Shown here: positions 28,388 to 39,841 of the stretch, in pieces
How positions within the stretch are numbered: position 1 is the stretch's first letter
Layout: each line of letters begins with the position of its first letter
DNA from: Neovahlkampfia damariscottae
Lineage: Eukaryota; Heterolobosea; Selenaionea; Neovahlkampfiida; Neovahlkampfiidae
Length of the DNA stretch: 64,000 nucleotides
Assembly: GCA_016618085.1 (NCBI GenBank)
Contig: JABLTG010000022.1
Span: 93,477 to 157,476, forward strand
Reading direction: 5' to 3'
Made by a program: the position numbers and the translations under genes
The notes under the pieces: model-generated
Databases searched by the model: none
The model's input: the letters and a program-made list of their open reading frames with translations, nothing else
Told to the model about the DNA's origin: nothing

Positions 28388-31022
28388 ATGGAAAACTGGT
28401 TAGAGTACTTACTTAAACCAGAGCAACTTGATGAATTAGTATCTACTTTTTATTTAATTTAACTTCTATCAGATTAATAATTTGAATCAAAAAACTATAA
28501 ATGAACCAACACCAAGTGAAATAGTTACAACTTTTTTAGAAAAATCAATTTCTCATTCAACAAAGCCATCTAGTCATAGAAAAGAATTCTTAATATCAAC
28601 AGCGGAAAAAGTTGCTGATAAATTACATTTTTCAATTCAAGATATCCAAGAAATACCTTTGAAATATCAAAAGAATATAATTCTGGCTTTAATAAAAATA
28701 TCAAAAGAAAAACAAAAAGATATAAAGTAAAACTATATCAAGACTAACATTTAATTAAGTTATAGAGAAATTCTATACCATCATTGGATTTTAAAATGTC
28801 ATTTAAAAAAAATTTCTTTTGACGAAATTTTCATAAAAGAAGGTGAAAATTTTGAAGAAACAGCAGAAGAAATCATCAAAAAATCAGTTATTTGTTTAGA
28901 AAATGGAATCAAAAAATCAAATTATTTACCCGAAACTTTTCAATTAAAAGAAGAAAATGAAGTTGAATTTGATTTAGGAAAATACTTTTTTATTAATGAA
29001 AATTTTGAAAAAGCTAAATACTATTTATCAAAAGTAAACACAAAAGAATCAAGAAATATGTTCAATGCATGTGAATCTGTTCTTCATAAACAAAAAACAG
29101 AAATTGAAAAAATGAAAACAAAAATATTAAATAATGTATCATCAAAAGAGTTTAATCTATTACCTGGATTAAAATCAAACTCAAATGAACCTATTTTAAA
29201 TCAAAATTTGTTAAATGAATTTTTCAATTTATTGATTAAAGATAATGTACAACAAAATTTTACCTATCAAGAAAGATTCAATTTAGTACATGATTTTTAT
29301 TTATTTCAAAATGTTCAAATTCAAATTTTAGCTTTAAATTTCATAAAATTATTATTTCTTCATTCAAAAGATAATAGTTTTGTTCCTTATTTTTATCAAG
29401 AAAATTTTATTAAAAATTTTATTAAATTCTCTCAAAAGACATTTGATTTATTAAAGAAAAATGAAATGGAAGAAAAGTTTGATTTTATCAAAGACAATAT
29501 AATAGAGAATATATTAAAAATGTTAAATTTTAAAAATGATTCAAATTTATGGAACTATTTGAAAGAAAATGGAAAAAGTTTTTTAATGAATGAATTGGTA
29601 AAAACATTATTTTTTAAACATTCTATTTTTAGGATCATTCATCCAATAAGAAGAGAAAATATGAAGATATTTCATTGGATGAACCATATGAGTTGTTAAA
29701 TGATGAATTATTAAATCCAAAGAAATTTAAAATACAAGATGTTAGTTATTTAATCAAGAAATCATTTGACTTTTTGGTTAAAAAAGAATTTAAACAATCT
29801 TTGAAATTATTAAATTTTGTGAAACAATCACCTGTTAAATCAAAACAAATATCAATTGATATCAAATATATATCTTTATTAAATGAATTAAATCAATTAA
29901 AAAATAAAGAAAATTTGAAAAATTTAATGAAATTAATTGAAGAAAAGGAGTATTGTGAAATTCCAATTTTAATTGAAATTTTTAATTTTTTGATAAATCA
30001 AAATGAAATTAGTTTTATCATTCAATATTTTGAAAAATTGAAACAAGAGAATATTTCAGTACAAAGTAAAATAAATGATAAATTTTCTAAACCAAAATTT
30101 AGTCAATTTGATAAGTTCATTCTTTGTAGATTTTACTAAATTGAATGGTAAATTATTAAAATTTATTAAATTTTAAATAGCTAATGATATTGATTCATGG
30201 TATAAATTTCTCTTTAAAATTTGTAAAAAAGAAAATGATGATTTTGTATCTAAAATGAATGATGAATTTTTTTTTATTTTAATTTCAAATGAAAATTATT
30301 CAGAAATGATAAAATTTTCATCTTTTCTTGGATATAGTTTATATTCACTTTTGATCTTTCAAAAAGATTCAATTGAAAATTTCACAAATTTTAAGAATTT
30401 AGCATCTTTTACATTTAATGAAAATTCATTAATTGCTCCATCACCAAATTTAAGTTGGGTTTCATCTGATGATATTAATGAAGGAAAGAAGAATTTAATG
30501 TTTATGTTGAAAGAGACTTTATTGAAATTGAATAATTTAGTTTTGGTTAATTCAATTAAAAATCTTTCAAAAGAACAAATTTCAATTTTACTTTTTTCTT
30601 TAGGTGATTTATTCTTTTTTGAAAATGATTTTAAATCATGTTTAAAATTTTATTTGAAATCAATCAATTTTTTGAAAATTGAAAATTTAAAACAGTATGA
30701 TTTAATTTTGAAAAGAGTTTATCATTGTTTGAATGCATTGAATTTATACACTGCTGGAGCTGTTGTTTATCAATTTTTGAATTTAAACTATGATCAAAAT
30801 TTATTAATGAATTTGAAAAGTCTTGATAGAATTTGGTTACCTTATTTTTATGATTTGAATTATTTGGAAATATTTTTGTATTTTGAGTCTCAAAAAGATT
30901 TAATTTTGAAATTAATGTCAAGAGTTGAAATTAATAAAAATAATTCAAATTCAAAATATAAAGAATATTTAAAAAATTTGAAAGATAAATTCTTTAAAAG
31001 ATTAGAAATTTATTTGAATTAA
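28388..31022 (+). CDS. INTS8: Integrator complex subunit 8
   Basis: Six exons (28388-28438, 28473-28726, 28760-29597, 29633-30065, 30103-30147, 30181-31022) give about 820 residues; animal INTS8 is near 995. The N-terminus MENWLEYLLKPEQLDELI matches the INTS8 opening W-x-E-F-L-L block. TAEKVADKLHFSIQDIQEIP matches its second block, and the C-terminal TPR segment LGDLFFFENDFKSCLKFYLK the repeat near its end. INTS8 is in the PP2A-binding shoulder of Integrator, which attenuates RNA polymerase II and processes snRNA ends. Recognition is by pattern from memory; similarity is low but collinear. The start follows ATTGGTTGAAAG by 1 bp. Confidence 0.7.
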
Positions 31023-31037
31023 AAAGAAATTTATTTT

Positions 31038-33215
31038 TTAAAATTCTTTTGAATATTCATATTGTAATTTATTTTGTCTTTCTTTTTCAATTTGAAGTAA
31101 TTCTGATATTTCATTTATTCTTTTTGGAATTGCATTTGATTCTAATTTATATAATGAATTATAAGTTTCAAATTGAATTTTTAAATTTTCAATTTCTTCA
31201 ATTTCATTCTTAATTTCTTTTTCAATCTTTTCTGTTCTTTTTAATAAACCACCTGTCAATATTTTCAATTTTGTTTCTAATTTTGATGTTTTTATTTCTT
31301 CTTGTTTCAAATAATTCAAAATTTCATGTTTATTAAAATATTCATCACTTTGATAATTCTTTTCCCAAAATTTTGTATATTCTTCTAATGAAGGTATTTT
31401 GAATTTTGAAAGTTCACTCTTTAAAATTGAATTAGAATGACTCAATTCTGATAATTTAAAATCTTCAATTTTTGGTAAATTTTTATCTTGATTTTCATCA
31501 TAAAACATCAATAATAACATTTCATTTAAAATCAATTCTTCTGGTGTATTATCTTCTTCTTGTAAATCCATTTCAATTTCATTTACTCTTGTTGGAATTG
31601 GTAATTTTCTTTGAATAACTTTTGTCTTTTTTTTTAATTCAATTTTTTTTTTTTCTTCTTTTGATAATTTTTTTTTAAGTAATAAATCTTCTGCATCTTC
31701 TTCAAATTCTTCATTTTCAACATTTGTTTTTGCATTTACTCTGAAATAATAATCTTCACTTTTTGGTTTTGGTAAAGAAGAAAATGATTGTTTTAATTGT
31801 TCTTTTAAACTTTGTTGTCTTTTTTTTTCATTAAATTCATTAAAAGCAGCAGTATCTTCAAATCCACCTGTATTTATACTTAAACCATCTCTTAAAGGTG
31901 TTTTGGAAACAGTTGAAGAAGAAGTTACTTTTGGACTTTGTATCAATAAATTTGGTGTTGCAACTGAATTTCTTGAAGGTGTAGCTCCTTTAAAATCTGA
32001 AAACTTTTCATTTAAATTTACATTTTCTCCTCCATGTAAAGGTGTTTGTTGTTGTGATAATTTAGCTAAATTTTCAGCTTCTAATCTTACAGTATCAACA
32101 TAAACTGAAGGTGTTCTTGAAACTTGAGGAGTCATTCCACTTGAAACTTTTGGAGTTTGTTGATAATTTGTTAATAACTTTGAAGTTGCTTCTTTTGATT
32201 CAAATTCATTTTCACTTTGACCTTCTTTTGATGTAATCTTTCCAATTTCTTCAATTTGTTCATCATCAATTTGTGGAGCAGGTAAAGATATTTTAACTCT
32301 TTTTCCAGCTGGATTTATTTCATTAAATTTTGATTCAACAATAGAAGGTATATCTTTTCTTTTCTTTGATTTATCTTCTTTTCTTTTTTGAGCTTCTTCA
32401 TCTTTTCTTCTCTTTCCTTCCATATCTTCAGTTGTTTTACCAATTTGTTGACCACCAATTTGTTTTGCAATTGAAATAGATTTCTCTTCAGTTGTATCAT
32501 AAAAACCTGCAGATGGTTTCTTTTGAAATGGTATTTCTTTATTATAATTTATTGGTACATCTCCTTTAACTTTTTTTTTTCTATCAAGATCAACATGGAT
32601 TCCAGCTGATTTCATTTCTCTTCTTTTTTGTAATGCAGATGCTCTTCTTGCTTCTTCTAATTGTTTTTCTCTTGCTTTTCTTTTTGCTTTTTTTCCTTTT
32701 GTATTTGCAAGTCTCGCTCTTGCTTCACTTAACATTTCTTTTTCATCTTCATCTAAATCAACTGCATCAGGTTTTGGTGGTTTGGATTCAGGATGTAAAT
32801 CTATTTCTCCTGCTCTTAATTTTCTTGGATCTTCTGAAGGATCATAATCTTTGTCTCTTCCTTGTGCTTCATCTAATAATTTTTCATAATGTTCTAAACA
32901 TTGTGATGCTGTTCTTCCTACAATAGGTGCTATTGTTCTCCATTGTGTCGGAAATAACTTAGCTAAATGTAATAACTTTTCTTCTTCTTCTCTAGTCCAT
33001 TCGGTTTTTTTTATAGATGGATCAATCCAATCGTACCAACGTGCTTTACACTGTTTTGGTGATTTTCTGTTCAATAAACTTGCAACTCTCGCCCATTGAT
33101 TTTTTCCGTACTTCATTACAGCTGCTTTAAGGACCTAAATTTGTTAGGTATGTAAAATGTCTCTTACTTCATCTTCTGTATTCTTCCATGGTCCTCCTTT
33201 GACCAATACTCTCAT
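31038..33215 (-). CDS. CDC5: CDC5-like pre-mRNA splicing factor (NineTeen complex)
   Basis: Exons 33168-33215 and 31038-33134 give about 714 residues. Two Myb repeats open the protein: [20 protein letters not shown], then NQWARVASLLNRKSPKQCKA with RWYDWIDPSIKK, and TEWTREEEEKLLHLAKLFPT. Next comes the CDC5 hallmark GRTASQCLEHYEKLLDEAQ and LRAGEIDLHPESKPPKPDAV. The middle is charged and Ser/Thr-Pro-rich, and the C-terminus is coiled coil, as needed for PRP19 contact. It acts in the active spliceosome, apt for such an intron-rich genome. Its stop lies 15 bp from the INTS8 stop. Confidence 0.95.
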
Positions 33216-33306
33216 TGTTGATGTTTTGTATTTGTTGGAGGTAGGTTGAAGAATGAAACGATTTGATTGGATTTATTATTTGATTGGTTAACTGTTTTTT
33301 TCATGG

Positions 33307-33420
33307 ATGAACAAAAGAGACTGGTTTCTTCATAATTTTGTTTTCGACATCGGTTCAAAACAAACAATAAAAGCAGATTTTCATTTTAACAGTCAGGAAT
33401 ATGTAAAATGGGTGAATTGA
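33307..33420 (+). CDS. Possible small gene (37 codons, perhaps spliced further)
   Basis: ATG at 33307 lies about 18 bp after GATTGG elements and opens a 37-residue frame, MNKRDWFLHNFVFDIGSK onwards, with protein-like composition. Splicing at a GTAAAA donor after ...SQEY to the TAG near 33459 would instead add HLTFKFSRLDF and a stop. The GATTGG pair may belong only to the divergent CDC5 gene, so this is tentative. Confidence 0.25.
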   Translation: MNKRDWFLHNFVFDIGSKQTIKADFHFNSQEYVKWVN

Positions 33421-33812
33421 TGGTTTCAACCAATTACGCGAACATTAATGAAGAAATAGCACCTAACATTTAAGTTTTCACGACTTGACTTTGATCATTT
33501 TTAGTTTGATATTCATACTACTTATATAACGAAAAATATGGAAACAAACATTTTGGAACAAACAAAATTACATTGACATTTGCTTTAAATTCATATTTTA
33601 AAATACGCTTACAAAGAAAAAAAAGAAAAGAATTGTACACTAGTCCAAATGAAAGTGAAGGAATTTTTTCAAAGATTAAAGCTCAGGTAAACTGTAAATC
33701 AAGTTGGTTACTTTCCAACTTCCAAATTAATCCATTTTCTCATTATTTCTTAATTATTTCACATCTTTCTCAAAAAAAAAAAAAAAAATATATTTTCTCC
33801 AATCGTAAAACT
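33421..33812. other. Intergenic stretch without supportable gene
   Basis: A plus-strand frame at 33573-33824 is open but begins at TTG, ends in poly-Lys and lacks an ATG or recognisable domain. I see nothing else. Confidence 0.5.
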
Positions 33813-35188
33813 TTATTTTCCTAAAAATTCTAACCAACTCGAATTTACTTGATGATAAATATTCATTTCTTTTCCTTGTATGTAATTGATTGTATTTAAA
33901 TTTGAAGTAAAAGGTGAAATATCTAAATGATTATCCAACTCCATTAAATCTTTCCAATGGTCTTGATCCAATTTCAAAGAACAATTTAAATTTTCATCTT
34001 GATTTACAAACTTTTTTAAAGCAGAAACTTGTGGAATATTTAAAGGTTTTTCAGTGAAAACTTCTTTTGAAATTCTCATCACTTGTAAATTTGTCATGTA
34101 TTGATTTGTTGTATCTAAAAATATATGTTTAGAATAAAAAACTAATAAAACTCACTTTTTAATGATTTCAAGACTTGTTTGCTTGTTGTGTCCCAAATTA
34201 TACATGCACCATCTTTTGCAGATGAAAGTAATTGACTATTGTCTTCATTAATTGTTATATCTGTTATTGAGTCTGAATGTCCTTTAAAAATTTGATTTTT
34301 ATCATAATCAATTGAAAAATTTCTTGTTCCACCTGATGAGTCAATAAATTGTGGAGTCATTGGATACAAGTCGGTTTCATAGATTTTTCCATTTGAAGCT
34401 CCTGCATATAAAATATGTTCTGAGTAATTTAAAATTGCTTTTTCGATGGCTGATGGAAATCCAATACTACATAATTCAATTCCGGATGATAAATGAAAAA
34501 TCTGTGTGAAATTTCTTTTTTAGTGAGATTGATTTATTTACCTTGACCGTTCTATCATGTGAAGAAGAAATTATTTTTGTATGTGAACCTAATGAACAAC
34601 TAAGACTTGTAATTCCAAGAGAATGATTTGAAAAGGTTTTTAAAGTTGAAATCTTTCTTTCATTTTTTGTTTTAACATCTAAGATACTTTATAAGTGTTT
34701 AAGTTTTTTTTTTTTTAATTTTGTTACTCTGCTACACTCCAAACATGTATTAAAGTGTCTGAACCACCTGAAATTAAAATAGACGAGTCTGGTGTCAAAC
34801 ATAAAGCAGTAACTGATTTTAAGTGAGCTGAAAATATTTTTATCAATTGTCCTGTACAAATTTTCCAAACATAAATTAAACCACTTTCACTTCCAGCAAA
34901 GAGATAATTTCCGTCACTTGAATTTTGAATACAAGTTAATTTTTCTGATAAAGAACATTGAAAAACTGGTTGCTCTTTTTTTAAACTATAAACATGTACA
35001 GCTGGTTTATCATTTTGACTTGAAAATATATGGTAATTGCTGAAACAAGTTGAATTTTGGTTTGTTTTATTTTTGTAATAAGTTCCAATAATATCACCTG
35101 TTTTTATGTCCCAAATCAAAGAAGTTCCATTTGAGCTTGTACCTAAACAAACTTCTGTATGTTGTTTTTCTTCAATTTTATTAGACAT
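33813..35188 (-). CDS. WDR18: WD40 protein, WDR18/IPI3-like (rRNA processing)
   Basis: Exons 34728-35188, 34542-34686, 34156-34501 and 33813-34114 join to about 417 residues, near WDR18's 432. WD repeats include TSLIWDIKTGDIIGTY, GLIYVWKICTGQLIKIFSAH, SVTALCLTPDSSILISGGSD with TLIHVWSV, DRTVKIFHLSSG and GACIIWDTTSKQVLKSL. The LISGGSDTLIHVW block followed by a long insertion and SCSLGSHTKIISSSHDRTVK is the IPI3/WDR18 pattern, a Rix1/PELP1 complex member in 60S maturation. Introns are 40-41 nt. Family-level call is firm; orthology is inferred. Confidence 0.75.
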
Positions 35189-35332
35189 CGAGAACAAGAT
35201 TCTATTGGTGGAGTTTAATTTTCCTTTCTTTTTTAATTCTGAAAACGATGAAAATTGATTATTTTTTTCTAGATTTTTGAAAAATTGAATAAATTTTTTT
35301 TTTTAAAAAAATCTTTTTTTTTTAAGCCCACT

Positions 35333-35359
35333 GATTGGTCAAAAGTTCTTCGCCAATCA
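35333..35359 (+). promoter_or_regulatory. GATTGG and CCAATCA pair upstream of eS7
   Basis: Inverted pair, GATTGG at 35333-35338 and CCAATCA at 35353-35359, 64-90 bp before the ATG at 35423. Confidence 0.5.
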
Positions 35360-35422
35360 TCAAAGACCAAAACCAGAAAACAACAGAGTAAGAAGAATTA
35401 TAATTAAAAATTATCAAGAAGC

Positions 35423-35995
35423 ATGACTGACGTTAATCTCACTTCTCTTCGTAAAATCCATAAACAAAAAGACCAAAAGGTTACTGAATTAGAACAAAAA
35501 GTTGCTCAAGCAGTTTTCGACTTAGAAGTTCACTCAAAAGAACTTAAAGTTGATTTACAACCTTTAAATTTTGTAAAAGCTACAGAAGTTAGTGTTTCAA
35601 AATCAAAAAAAGCTATTGTTATTTTTGTACCTGAAAGACAAGTTAACTCATGGAAAAGAATTCAAATCAGATTAGTAAGAGAATTGGAAAAAAAATTTGC
35701 AGGATATCACGTCATTCTTGTTGCTGATCGTAAAGCTTTAAAAAAACCAACTGGATTAGCGCCAAGACCAAGAAAAAGAGCTCTTGCATCAGTTCACCAA
35801 GATCTTTTACAAGATGTTTGTTATCCAATTGATATTACTGGACAAAGAAAAAGAGTTAAAGTTGATGGATCAACACAATATAAAATTCAACTTGATGCAA
35901 AAGAAAAAAATAACTACGACCAAAAAACACAAACATTTTCCGTTGTTTACAGAATGTTAACAGGAAAACATGCTAAATATTCATTTGACGCATAA
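35423..35995 (+). CDS. RPS7: 40S ribosomal protein eS7 (RPS7)
   Basis: 190 residues, exactly the usual length, one exon. Matches eS7 throughout: AIVIFVPERQVNSWKRIQIR, LVRELEKKFAGYHVILVADR, RPRKRALASVHQDLLQDVCY and YRMLTGKHAKYSFD. Component of the small ribosomal subunit body near the platform, needed for pre-18S rRNA processing. Codon use is less AT-biased than neighbours, as expected for a highly expressed gene. Confidence 0.98.
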   Translation: MTDVNLTSLRKIHKQKDQKVTELEQKVAQAVFDLEVHSKELKVDLQPLNFVKATEVSVSKSKKAIVIFVPERQVNSWKRIQIRLVRELEKKFAGYHVILVADRKALKKPTGLAPRPRKRALASVHQDLLQDVCYPIDITGQRKRVKVDGSTQYKIQLDAKEKNNYDQKTQTFSVVYRMLTGKHAKYSFDA

Positions 35996-36066
35996 ATTAA
36001 AATTTTTTCCCTAGTAATTTTTTTTTTTATTTCACTCATTATTCCGGACTTATTTCATTGGTCAAC

Positions 36067-37786
36067 ATGGCTGTGTCACTACCACAATTAATGGTTATTG
36101 TTTGTGTGTTCAAACTAGTTTCCACTTGGTCAGTGACTAATTTTGTGAACCCAACATCTGCCACTTTTGATAAAATTGGAAACTTTACTGGAGCCACAAC
36201 AATCCATGATTTGAACATCGCAGTAATCAACAGAGAAACTAACAAGTTTAGTGGTTCAGTACTTTGGGTGTACAATTTGATTTGGAGTCTGCCAACAAGG
36301 AGAACTACATTGCATTTGCACCAACTACTCACAAACTAGGAGCTGATGTTTGTAATTCACAGTTATTTCAACGTGTATTCAACAAAACACTGAACTTGTC
36401 AAATCCAAATATGTGCGAGGATTTGTACTGTAATGATAGTGTCTTTAAATTGAAGAACATTTCAAGCTGGAGATCACAGTGGATATTTTTTGTAAGTCCA
36501 CATTCCCCACTGATATTTTAATTTTAAACAGCACTGTCATTTGTGTCTCACAAGATACAATGAACGGTTTGTTCAGAGGGTTAAAAATGGGAGTTGTTCA
36601 ATATCCGACACTTTTTTTGAACCATGGAAAAAATGTGGAAAGTTAATGGAAAATGAAGGAGATATCGTTCCACATTTTGATTTTTTATGTTACTCTAAAT
36701 CAGAAAATAGGTTATTTTATTCCAATACTATAATAAACAGATACTTGATGCCTTTCAGAGAGTTCATTGGTCAATCTATAGTACTGGTGTCGTTTTCAAT
36801 ACTATCAGTTTTGATAGTTACACTCACTTTAGTTTCCTTTTTACCAGATTTGCTAGAGTTCAAGAAGAAGAAAACATGGACTCTAAAACTCAAATTTTTA
36901 TGCTCATTGAAAAATCAAATTATATTTTTGGCGGTTTGTGCGACCTTTATACCACTTGTTTGTTCTTTTATCTCAATGTTTATTGAATTGCCGCTGGAAA
37001 CTTATGGTTGCGTTATTTCTCAGTTTCTGGTTTCTATTCAATTTGTTCAAATAGCTACCATTTGGTAAGAATTTACTATTAATTCCCAAAGGTCTTTTGT
37101 TTTGTCAAAATCGAAGAAATTTAAGTTAAAAGGATTTACCAAAGGTCACCTGTAAGCATTAAGCATTTCTTTCTTATCCGTTTCCCAGCGCATTTTTATT
37201 TGGTTCAATAGTTGTGTTGTTTATTTTTGCTGTTTTTGGAATTGCAATATTCGGATTTGAATATTTTACACTGATACAAATCCGTGCGCCACCTTTATTT
37301 GCTATTTTTTCTCTTGTTTTCAATATGCTAATCGGTATTTGGGTAATGATGGCAGAAATATGTATGATTTATTTTCTTCTAAACTTATCAGCATATTTTT
37401 TCATTTCTGTTGTTTTATGGATTTACACAATCAGAATGTTCAAAATTCTGTCTGTCACTAAATCAACTTTCAAAGAAAAATTGAAATTCTTTTTTCAATT
37501 GAGGTTTTCTCAATTAACTTTGATTCTCAATATTTCAAATTTTTTTACAATGGGATATGTTATTTGGTACATTATAGCAAGGGCGTTCCCAGGGACATTT
37601 ACTTGGGAATTGACTTTTATTGCCCCATACTTATTATATATTGGATTATCAACAAACATTCTTGTAATACTATTTGGTATGACAAATTGGAAGAATATTC
37701 TAAAGATTTATTGCTTTGCATGCAAGAAAAACATCAATGATGATGATACTGAAGATGAAGATGATAAAGATGAAAAAAACAATTGA
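36067..37786 (+). CDS. Putative seven-transmembrane receptor with Cys-containing ectodomain
   Basis: Exons 36067-36222, 36252-36491, 36532-37064 and 37189-37786 join to about 508 residues. A hydrophobic N-terminus (MAVSLPQLMVIVCVFKLVS) looks like a signal peptide. A roughly 220-residue ectodomain follows with several Cys and N-glycosylation sites (NPNMCEDLYCNDS, KNGSCSISD). About seven hydrophobic helices come next, e.g. IVLVSFSILSVLIVTLTLV, IIFLAVCATFIPLVCSFISM and VVLFIFAVFGIAIFGF, then an acidic tail. Overall it resembles frizzled/smoothened-like or other protist GPCRs; no signature settles which. The last intron is 124 nt, long for this window. The nearby RGS genes could act on its G protein. 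Confidence 0.65.
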
Positions 37787-37858
37787 CAGGATAATAATGA
37801 ACAACTAAGTCAAAAAGAGATTAGATTTTATTTACAATGAATTTAATTTTTACAATAT

Positions 37859-39469
37859 TTACATGAGAAAAACATAGATGGATGAAATAAAAAACATCAA
37901 GTTCAATCCAATTGAAATAATATTTCCTCCATTGTTATTTGGTTCATAAATTCCAAAAATTTTGATTTTTTCTGAATATTTTGATTGTTGACTTCCTTCA
38001 ACTGGATCTACTTCTGCTTGAAGAGTTTTCAAATCCAAAATTGAAAATGAAGCATCAGAAAAAGTTGTTTCAGTTTGTCCATCAATAGATTGATATTTGA
38101 CTTCTAATAAAGCACTAACTTTGAAATCGGCATTTGAATCTTCAGCAATATTCATATATTCCTTTTCTAAGTCGAATTTGAATGCAGCATCATTTGATCC
38201 AGTTGATCCAAGAACAAACTTTTCAGTTGTACCATCATTTGTAAGTGCAAAATTGTCATACAAGACTTTAGTTAAATTACCTTGTTCCCATTGAACTCTC
38301 ACAATTTTAGTTTCTTTCAATGTTGCTTTTGGCGATGTAACTTCTGCTTTGAAAAATGAAGTTTGTCCTAATAAGAATGCATCTTTTCTAATAGTATGAG
38401 ATACATCTTGATATGCTTTTAAAGTTCCTGAAAGATTGATATTTACATTTACAACTGAACAAAAATTCTCCGAGTTTGCAGAAATTTCAATTGTAACTTC
38501 TCTGTTTGCATCTAAAGGACAATCAGCAGCATTTGTAATTGAAGGATGACATTTGAGTTGATATTTCATTTTATAAGTACCTGTAAATGAACATGCTCCT
38601 TTGACATCTAAATCTATTGCAAATTTTTGTGTACAAGGTTGATTTGGTTTGCATTCACCTGAAATGTCTCTAAGAGTTGGTACAAGTCCAACTGGATATT
38701 CATACACATTTAAATTTGTTGTATCTAGTTGAAATGGATATTGCAATGATGTAATGAATTCAAAAAGACCAGATTTTGGTGGTCCTTCAATATATTCTTG
38801 TTTTGTTACAGCTGTGAACATTGCTACAGGAGCAAATACTTTGATATCAGTTGAAACAGAAACTCTTGTTTGAAATTTGACACTTAAAGGAATAACTCTT
38901 TTGATATATCTTTGAATTGATTGACCTCTAATTAATCCAATATTTTCTTTTTGTTCAATGTACATATTTCCGTTGTATATTCTTTGATCTTCAGTGTTTT
39001 GGGTTTCCCATCCACAATTCTTTCCTGTTGACCATGGAAGTGAATAATTAAATCTATTATAACACTTTCCAGATTCATCAAGTTCATTGACTACATAATT
39101 TCCAGGATAAGCGCATTGAGAGTATGAAGCATTTTGAATGAAGATATTTGTTTCCAATCTATCAGTAACTAATGGAGCTTTGATACTCATTTCAAGTTTA
39201 TCATTTTTAAAATCAATTGAGTCTGAATCAGCAGTTGGATAAAAATCTGTTTTGGTCATGGTGTTTGTGTTCCATGTGCAAGTCGATATAGCTTTATGTT
39301 GACATTGATTTCCATCATACCCTGAGAAGCAAGAGCATTTGTCATCACCAACGCAAATACCAGATCCACTACAAACACTACCTTCTGTTTTCCCAACTCC
39401 AAAGCATATTTGAGCATAAATTTGTAAAGTTGCAAGTAATAGGATGAGCAAAATTCTTGAACTGATCAT
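37859..39469 (-). CDS. GPI-type cell-surface protein with EGF-like module
   Basis: About 536 residues, one exon. Signal peptide MISSRILLILLLATLQIYAQ, then one EGF-like module with six Cys (CFGVGKTEGSVCSGSGICVG, then CSCFSGYDGNQC). A long beta-rich ectodomain with paired Cys follows. The C-terminus is a small-residue site (NNNGGN) followed by a hydrophobic tail without basic residues, typical of GPI attachment. A role in adhesion or recognition is inferred. No family recognised for the main ectodomain. Confidence 0.72.
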   Translation of the reverse strand: MISSRILLILLLATLQIYAQICFGVGKTEGSVCSGSGICVGDDKCSCFSGYDGNQCQHKAISTCTWNTNTMTKTDFYPTADSDSIDFKNDKLEMSIKAPLVTDRLETNIFIQNASYSQCAYPGNYVVNELDESGKCYNRFNYSLPWSTGKNCGWETQNTEDQRIYNGNMYIEQKENIGLIRGQSIQRYIKRVIPLSVKFQTRVSVSTDIKVFAPVAMFTAVTKQEYIEGPPKSGLFEFITSLQYPFQLDTTNLNVYEYPVGLVPTLRDISGECKPNQPCTQKFAIDLDVKGACSFTGTYKMKYQLKCHPSITNAADCPLDANREVTIEISANSENFCSVVNVNINLSGTLKAYQDVSHTIRKDAFLLGQTSFFKAEVTSPKATLKETKIVRVQWEQGNLTKVLYDNFALTNDGTTEKFVLGSTGSNDAAFKFDLEKEYMNIAEDSNADFKVSALLEVKYQSIDGQTETTFSDASFSILDLKTLQAEVDPVEGSQQSKYSEKIKIFGIYEPNNNGGNIISIGLNLMFFISSIYVFLM

Positions 39470-39841
39470 ATTTGTTGTTGTTTAGTTTTTTTTAGTGAGC
39501 AATGAAAGTTTTTGCAGCTATTTATTGGTGCTTCGGAGATTATTGCATTGCCCAATTTGTTGTATGGATGACAAAAAAAAATGGAAAAATCTCCATTTGG
39601 AACTTTGTATTTCCCAAAATGGTGAAATACAAATGTTTTGTTTGAATTCGGTGAAAGAAATGCTTCGACGGTTGTGTTCGGAATTTTGATCAAATTTAGA
39701 CAAATTTAACACCCCTTTACTTTTAAGAAACTCCAATTTAAAGAATCATGATGAATATTTTAATAAATACGTTTCAAATTGCTAATTGATTTCTTACTTT
39801 CAAAAATACAATTGAAATACAAATAAAATATGTTTTACTTT
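39470..39841. other. Intergenic stretch; overlapping open frames but no gene
   Basis: Three 60-75 codon frames overlap on both strands at 39466-39736, none with a plausible ATG start or domain. A CCAATAA on the minus strand near 39525 probably serves the surface-protein gene. Confidence 0.5.

Noticed and set aside
33573-33824. 84-codon open frame on the plus strand
   Set aside because: No ATG, low-complexity Lys-rich end, no domain.
39466-39736. Overlapping open frames on both strands
   Set aside because: They open by chance in the same DNA, start at non-ATG codons and show no domain.
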